Assembly (NCBI RefSeq): GCF_035610345.1
Contig: NZ_CP141212.1
Span: 811,976 to 875,975 of the forward strand
Source of the DNA: Sinorhizobium meliloti
GTDB taxonomy: Bacteria; Pseudomonadota; Alphaproteobacteria; Rhizobiales; Rhizobiaceae
Direction of reading: 5' to 3'
Length of the DNA: 64,000 nt
In this document: one piece after another, positions 62,417 to 64,000 of the stretch
How the letters are laid out: every line of letters begins with the position of its first letter
How positions within the stretch are numbered: the first letter of the stretch is position 1
The notes under the pieces: model-generated
Seen by the model: the letters and a program-made list of their open reading frames with translations, nothing else
Database searches by the model: none
What the model was told of the DNA's origin: nothing
Made by a program: the position numbers and the translations under genes

Positions 62417-64000
62417 TCAGCCGGCGGCGCCGAGGCCGACGCCGTGCTTCTGGCCGAGCGCCTTGAAGACGGTGGACACGATGCCGGCGCGGTCGAGGCC
62501 GGCACGGGCGTACATCGCTTCCGGTTTTGCCTGCTCCATCCATATGTCGGGCATGACCATGGGGCGTACCTTGAGGTCGCCGTCGAGGAGGCCTTCTTCC
62601 GCGAGGAACTGCAGCACGTGGCTTGCGAAGCCACCGACCGCCCCTTCCTCGATGGTGATCAGAACCTCGTGATGGCGGGCAAGCTGACGGATCAGATCAT
62701 GATCGAGCGGCTTGGCGAAGCGGGCGTCGGCGACGGTCGTCGAGAGGCCGGCTGCATCCAGGTCTTCCGCCGCCAGCAGACAGTCGGCGAGACGTGTGCC
62801 GAAGGAAAGCAGCGCCACCTTGCTTCCCTGCTTGACGATCCGGCCCTTGCCGATCGCAAGAATCTCGCCGCGCTCCGGCAACTCGACGCCGACCCCTTCG
62901 CCGCGCGGATAGCGGAACGAAATCGGACCCTCGTCGTAGGCCGCGGCGGTGCGCACCATATGCTTCAGCTCCGCCTCGTCGGCCGCCGCCATGACGACGA
63001 AGCCCGGCAGTGTCGCCAGATAGGTCGTGTCGAAGGAGCCGGCATGGGTCGGCCCGTCGGCGCCGACGAAGCCGGCGCGGTCGATCGGAAAGCGGACCGG
63101 CAGACCCTGGATGGCCACGTCGTGGACAACCTGATCATAGGCGCGTTGCAGGAAGGTGGAATAAAGCGTTGCAAAGGGTTTGTATCCCTCCGCCGCAAGG
63201 CCGGCGGCGAAGGTCACGGCATGCTGCTCGGCTATGCCGACATCGAAGCAGCGCGAGGGATGCACCGAGGCGAACTTGTCGAGGCCCGTCCCGGACGGCA
63301 TGGCGGCAGTGATCGCAACGATCTTGTCGTCGAGGGTCGCCTCCTGCGTGAGCGCGTCCGCGAAGACGGAGGTATAGGCGGGGGCGTTGGGCTTCGCTTT
63401 CGCCTGAGCCCCGGTAATCACGTCGAATTTGTTGACGCCGTGATACTTGTCGGCCGCGGCTTCGGCTGGCGGATAGCCCTTGCCCTTCTGCGTGACGACA
63501 TGGATCAGGACCGGGCCTTTCGCATTGTCGCGAACGTTGCGCAGGACCGGAAGCAGGTGGTCGAAGGAGTGTCCGTCGATCGGGCCGATATGGTAGAAAC
63601 CCATCTCCTCGAAGAGCGTGCCGCCGGTGACGTAGCCCCGGGCATGCTCCACCGCGCGGGTGATCGCCCGGTCGACGGTCTTGCCGAGATAGGCAGTGAG
63701 TTTCTTGCCGACCTCGCGAATGCCCATATAGGTCCGCCCGGAGGCGAGCCGCGCCAGATAGGCGCTCATCGCGCCCGTCGGTGGTGCGATCGACATGTCG
63801 TTGTCGTTGAGAATGACGATGAGGCGCGCATCGAGCGCGCCGGCATTATTAAGCGCTTCGAAGGCCATCCCGGCCGACATCGCGCCGTCGCCGATCACCG
63901 CGATCACATTGCGGCTCTTGCCGTCGAGTTCGGCGGCGACAGCCATGCCGAGACCGGCCGAGATCGAGGTGGAGGAGTGCGCTGCGCCGAAGGGGTCGTA
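62417..64000 (-). CDS. dxs: 1-deoxy-D-xylulose-5-phosphate synthase, 5' end outside the window
   Basis: The frame is open at the right edge, starting [20 protein letters not shown], so the first about 110 residues are missing; 527 codons are seen. Thiamine diphosphate motif [18 protein letters not shown]...NDNDMSI, then [19 protein letters not shown], the transketolase pyrimidine domain with [17 protein letters not shown] and [16 protein letters not shown], and a C-terminal domain ending in VGLGAAG. It is the first and rate-controlling enzyme of the MEP isoprenoid pathway. Confidence 0.97.
   Translation of the reverse strand, partial: YDPFGAAHSSTSISAGLGMAVAAELDGKSRNVIAVIGDGAMSAGMAFEALNNAGALDARLIVILNDNDMSIAPPTGAMSAYLARLASGRTYMGIREVGKKLTAYLGKTVDRAITRAVEHARGYVTGGTLFEEMGFYHIGPIDGHSFDHLLPVLRNVRDNAKGPVLIHVVTQKGKGYPPAEAAADKYHGVNKFDVITGAQAKAKPNAPAYTSVFADALTQEATLDDKIVAITAAMPSGTGLDKFASVHPSRCFDVGIAEQHAVTFAAGLAAEGYKPFATLYSTFLQRAYDQVVHDVAIQGLPVRFPIDRAGFVGADGPTHAGSFDTTYLATLPGFVVMAAADEAELKHMVRTAAAYDEGPISFRYPRGEGVGVELPERGEILAIGKGRIVKQGSKVALLSFGTRLADCLLAAEDLDAAGLSTTVADARFAKPLDHDLIRQLARHHEVLITIEEGAVGGFASHVLQFLAEEGLLDGDLKVRPMVMPDIWMEQAKPEAMYARAGLDRAGIVSTVFKALGQKHGVGLGAAG

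Overview
The window is chromosomal DNA of a rhizobial alphaproteobacterium, almost certainly Sinorhizobium (Ensifer), close to S. meliloti or S. medicae. The evidence is high GC, an atpI-B-E-F'-F operon with both b and b' subunits, rhizobial families (BA14K, DUF6101, multi-repeat DUF1217), mosaic palindromic intergenic repeats typical of Sinorhizobium, and a chemoreceptor that matches McpU. No product, species or repeat assignment was checked by a database search; all come from reading the sequence and from knowledge of the families.

Layout. 1-4.7 kb: the end of a De Ley-Doudoroff type galactose/galactonate cluster (dgoK and a short-chain dehydrogenase) with a divergent IclR regulator, then two tandem LuxR-type solo regulators. 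5.2-11 kb: the P-loop Fe-S scaffold/carrier mrp, a CorA channel, the K+ transporter kup and a SleB-type wall hydrolase. 11.3-14 kb: the F0 part of ATP synthase, closed by a strong terminator. 14.2-19 kb: rnhB, a radical SAM protein preceded by a candidate LexA box, a small glycosyltransferase, an unrecognised accessory gene, and moaB. 19-25.6 kb: ispE, a TPR protein and a long-chain prenyl diphosphate synthase, then a tRNA methyltransferase and an S49 peptidase. 25.7-34.5 kb: glyQ and glyS, separated by a lemA-DUF2207 pair, then DUF523, a small secreted protein and purD. 34.7-40.3 kb: a PotD-like periplasmic protein translationally coupled to a membrane GGDEF-EAL protein, then a divergent MFS exporter/AraC regulator pair. 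40.3-41.1 kb: a repeat-rich, gene-poor stretch with an IS5-type transposase remnant. 41.1-49.5 kb: a MipA-like outer-membrane protein, ubiA, DUF6101, a flagellar-type DUF1217 protein, a D-2-hydroxyglutarate dehydrogenase-like enzyme, a Sua5/YrdC protein and a conserved hypothetical. 49.8-52.4 kb: a cobalamin riboswitch followed by a Rieske glycine-betaine-type monooxygenase and its reductase. 52.4-64 kb: GH25 lysozyme, BA14K protein, ZntB/CorA-like transporter, acyl-CoA dehydrogenase with a crotonase, mcpU, an RNA uridine-5 methyltransferase, tlyA and the 3' part of dxs.

Functional links. dxs, ispE, the prenyl diphosphate synthase and ubiA are four steps from pyruvate/G3P to ubiquinone. glyQ/glyS, the Sua5 protein and three putative RNA methyltransferases serve translation. 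The most interesting points are: (i) a B12 riboswitch in front of betaine demethylation genes; (ii) an NspS/MbaA-like polyamine-to-c-di-GMP module with no ABC transporter beside it; (iii) a possible SOS-controlled SplB-like radical SAM protein; and (iv) a family of about 55-base palindromic repeats placed just upstream of several ribosome binding sites.
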